From Lepidostoma basale (taxonomy: Eukaryota; Arthropoda; Insecta; Trichoptera; Lepidostomatidae), in assembly GCA_022606425.2 (NCBI GenBank), contig JAHDVF020000136.1, forward strand, positions 62,001 to 126,000: 64,000 bases of DNA, given 5' to 3'. Numbering within the stretch: the first letter of the stretch is position 1; the number at the start of each line of letters is the position of its first letter. Positions 62,911-64,000 of the stretch are shown here, in pieces. The notes under the pieces are model-generated. The model was not told the origin of the DNA, did not search any database, and was given only the letters and a program-made list of their open reading frames with translations. The position numbers and the translations under genes are program-made.

Positions 62911-62960
62911 ACATAATATCACTGATGAAGGGCTTGTTAGTCCGAAACATGTTATGTATT
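62911..62960 (+). ncRNA. hammerhead ribozyme-like motif, monomer
   Basis: CUGAUGA (62922-62928), extra A, perfect stem II GGGCU/AGUCC with loop UGUU, GAAA (62944-62947), self-complementary CAUG, UU. Only stem I is weak: AUGU after the site could pair with ACAU at 62911-62914 across an internal loop. Downstream 'aataaagtgagtg' resembles the flank of the family at 45150. Confidence 0.6.
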
Positions 62961-63044
62961 TAATTGTTATTTTTTAATAAAGTGAGTGTTGTATACTTAG
63001 TACATAAAAAAGGTAAATTTTATAAATCCTATTATATTATAATA

Positions 63045-63076
63045 TTAGGTCCTTACATATGAAATTGGCGTTTTGC
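63045..63076 (+). repeat. probable left terminal repeat of the mariner
   Basis: TTAGGTCCTTACATATG directly after a TA dinucleotide (63043-63044), the target of mariner insertion. The right terminal repeat is outside the window, so the pair cannot be compared. Confidence 0.6.
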
Positions 63077-63234
63077 CGTACTGGCAACTTTGATCTCAAA
63101 TATCTTCTCTTTGGTTAGGAATTCCAAATTCAAATTTATACAGCTATTTACTCAAGTATTTGTGTTTTGAAAATTATAATTCATTTGTTTTTTCCTCAAT
63201 TGCTTTTTTTTCTTTGCGTCACTCAGTTTACAAA

Positions 63235-64000
63235 ATGGAAAACTTGAAATATCGCGTTATTTACGAGTACGAGTTCCACCGTGGCATCAGTGCTGCAGAA
63301 ACGGCTCGAAGGATTAATGATGTGTATGGCGACAGTGCCGCAAAAGAAAACACAGTGCGTTTTTGGTTCCAACGTTTTCGTTTTGGAAATTTCGACCTGC
63401 AGAACAAGCCCCGTGGACGGCCGGAGACCAAAGTTGATAATGAAGAATTGAAGGCTATTGTGGAAGCGGATCTATCGCAAACCACGTCCGAGTTAGCTGC
63501 AGGCTGCGGTGTTAGTGATAAAACTGTTTTAATCCACTTGAAGCAAATTGGGAAGGTGAAAAAGCTTGAAAGGTGGGTACCTCACGAATTGAGTGAAGCA
63601 AATCAACAAACGCGCGTTGACTGCTGCGTTGCATTACTCAACCGGCACAATAATGAAGGGATTTTGAATCGAATCATTACCTGTGATGAAAAATGGATCC
63701 TGTATGATAATCGGAAGCGCTCGTCGCAATGGCTGAACCCTGCCAAACCAGCCAAACCATGCCCCAAGCGAAAATTGACTCCAAAAAAGTTACTTGTGAG
63801 CGTTTGGTGGACTAGTGCTGGTGTCGTTCACTACAGCTTTCTTAAATCTGGCCAGACGATTACGGCGGATGTCTATTGTCAGCAACTGCAAACCATGATG
63901 GAAAAGCTAGCTGCTAAACAACCGAGGCTGGTTAATCGCTCTAGGCCACTGCTGCTTCATGATAACGCTAGACCACACACTGCACAACAGACGGCTACCA
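63235..64000 (+). CDS. mariner transposase, intact N-terminal 255 codons (runs off window)
   Basis: ATG at 63235, open without any stop or frameshift to the window end. Residues 1-110 form the paired helix-turn-helix DNA-binding domain (EYEFHRGISAAETARRIN, NTVRFWFQRFRFGNF, RGRPETKVD). Next come GKVKKLERWVPHEL (the mariner WVPHEL linker), CDEKWILYDN with the first catalytic Asp, and LLHDNARPHTA with the second. The third catalytic Asp lies beyond the window. The motifs fit the cecropia/Hsmar1-like branch. The undamaged frame suggests a recent insertion. Confidence 0.92.
   Translation, partial: MENLKYRVIYEYEFHRGISAAETARRINDVYGDSAAKENTVRFWFQRFRFGNFDLQNKPRGRPETKVDNEELKAIVEADLSQTTSELAAGCGVSDKTVLIHLKQIGKVKKLERWVPHELSEANQQTRVDCCVALLNRHNNEGILNRIITCDEKWILYDNRKRSSQWLNPAKPAKPCPKRKLTPKKLLVSVWWTSAGVVHYSFLKSGQTITADVYCQQLQTMMEKLAAKQPRLVNRSRPLLLHDNARPHTAQQTAT

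Overview
This is insect nuclear DNA: AT-rich, intron-containing and saturated with transposable elements. The order is not settled by the sequence. Lepidoptera or Coleoptera fit best, given the tandem glycoside hydrolase family 1 (GH1, beta-glucosidase / myrosinase-like / lactase-phlorizin hydrolase-like) genes and the mix of RTE, CR1-like, Jockey and mariner elements. No prokaryotic, viral or CRISPR feature is seen.

Host genes. Two GH1 genes lie head-to-tail on the + strand. Gene A enters from the left edge; its last four coding exons are 7924-8018, 16743-17048, 19732-19970 and 23799-24102. Gene B appears complete: seven coding exons from 37405 to 61249 give a 538-residue protein with a signal peptide and a hydrophobic C-terminus. 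The shared exons have the same phases and nearly the same lengths (95/95, 306/309, 239/239 bp), so this is a tandem duplication. Gene B keeps the catalytic nucleophile (E404) but has Gly in place of the acid/base Glu (TFNGP instead of TFNEP, G190) and Gln in place of the sugar-binding Glu (NFQW instead of NFEW, Q452). It is therefore an altered GH1 enzyme or a pseudoenzyme. Gene A ends in a transmembrane helix with a cytosolic tail; gene B ends in a stretch that could be a GPI signal.

Mobile DNA. Nearly everything else is repeat-derived. (1) About 20 truncated copies of an RTE-type LINE ending in a CCCCTTCGGGG hairpin and a (TTAG)n tail, or (TTG)n in a subfamily. (2) A ~555-bp non-coding element (5611-6165, 15755-16052, 43010-43567) that borrows the same 3' end. 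(3) A CR1/L2-type LINE with an intact 1053-codon endonuclease-RT ORF at 55024-58185, plus two truncated relatives. (4) Other LINE 3' fragments (Jockey, (GAA)n-tailed and others). (5) Mariner elements: one with an intact ORF running off the right edge (63235-64000) and two broken ones. (6) tRNA-derived SINEs. (7) Many foldback (palindromic) elements.

Most striking observation. Several unrelated-looking foldback families carry hammerhead-ribozyme motifs: CUGANGA, a stem II hairpin, GAAA, a short self-complementary stem III, then UH, with stem I pairing in the best copies. The best are at 31646-31685 (-), 8811-8850 (+), 45110-45145 (+), 31028-31070 (-) and 32981-33022 (-). Each palindrome holds two ribozymes pointing outward. 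This suggests non-autonomous Penelope-like or retrozyme-like elements rather than ordinary DNA-transposon MITEs. All families share an extra nucleotide between the CUGANGA box and stem II. Two families (B and F) carry a U3/A8 pair in place of C3/G8.
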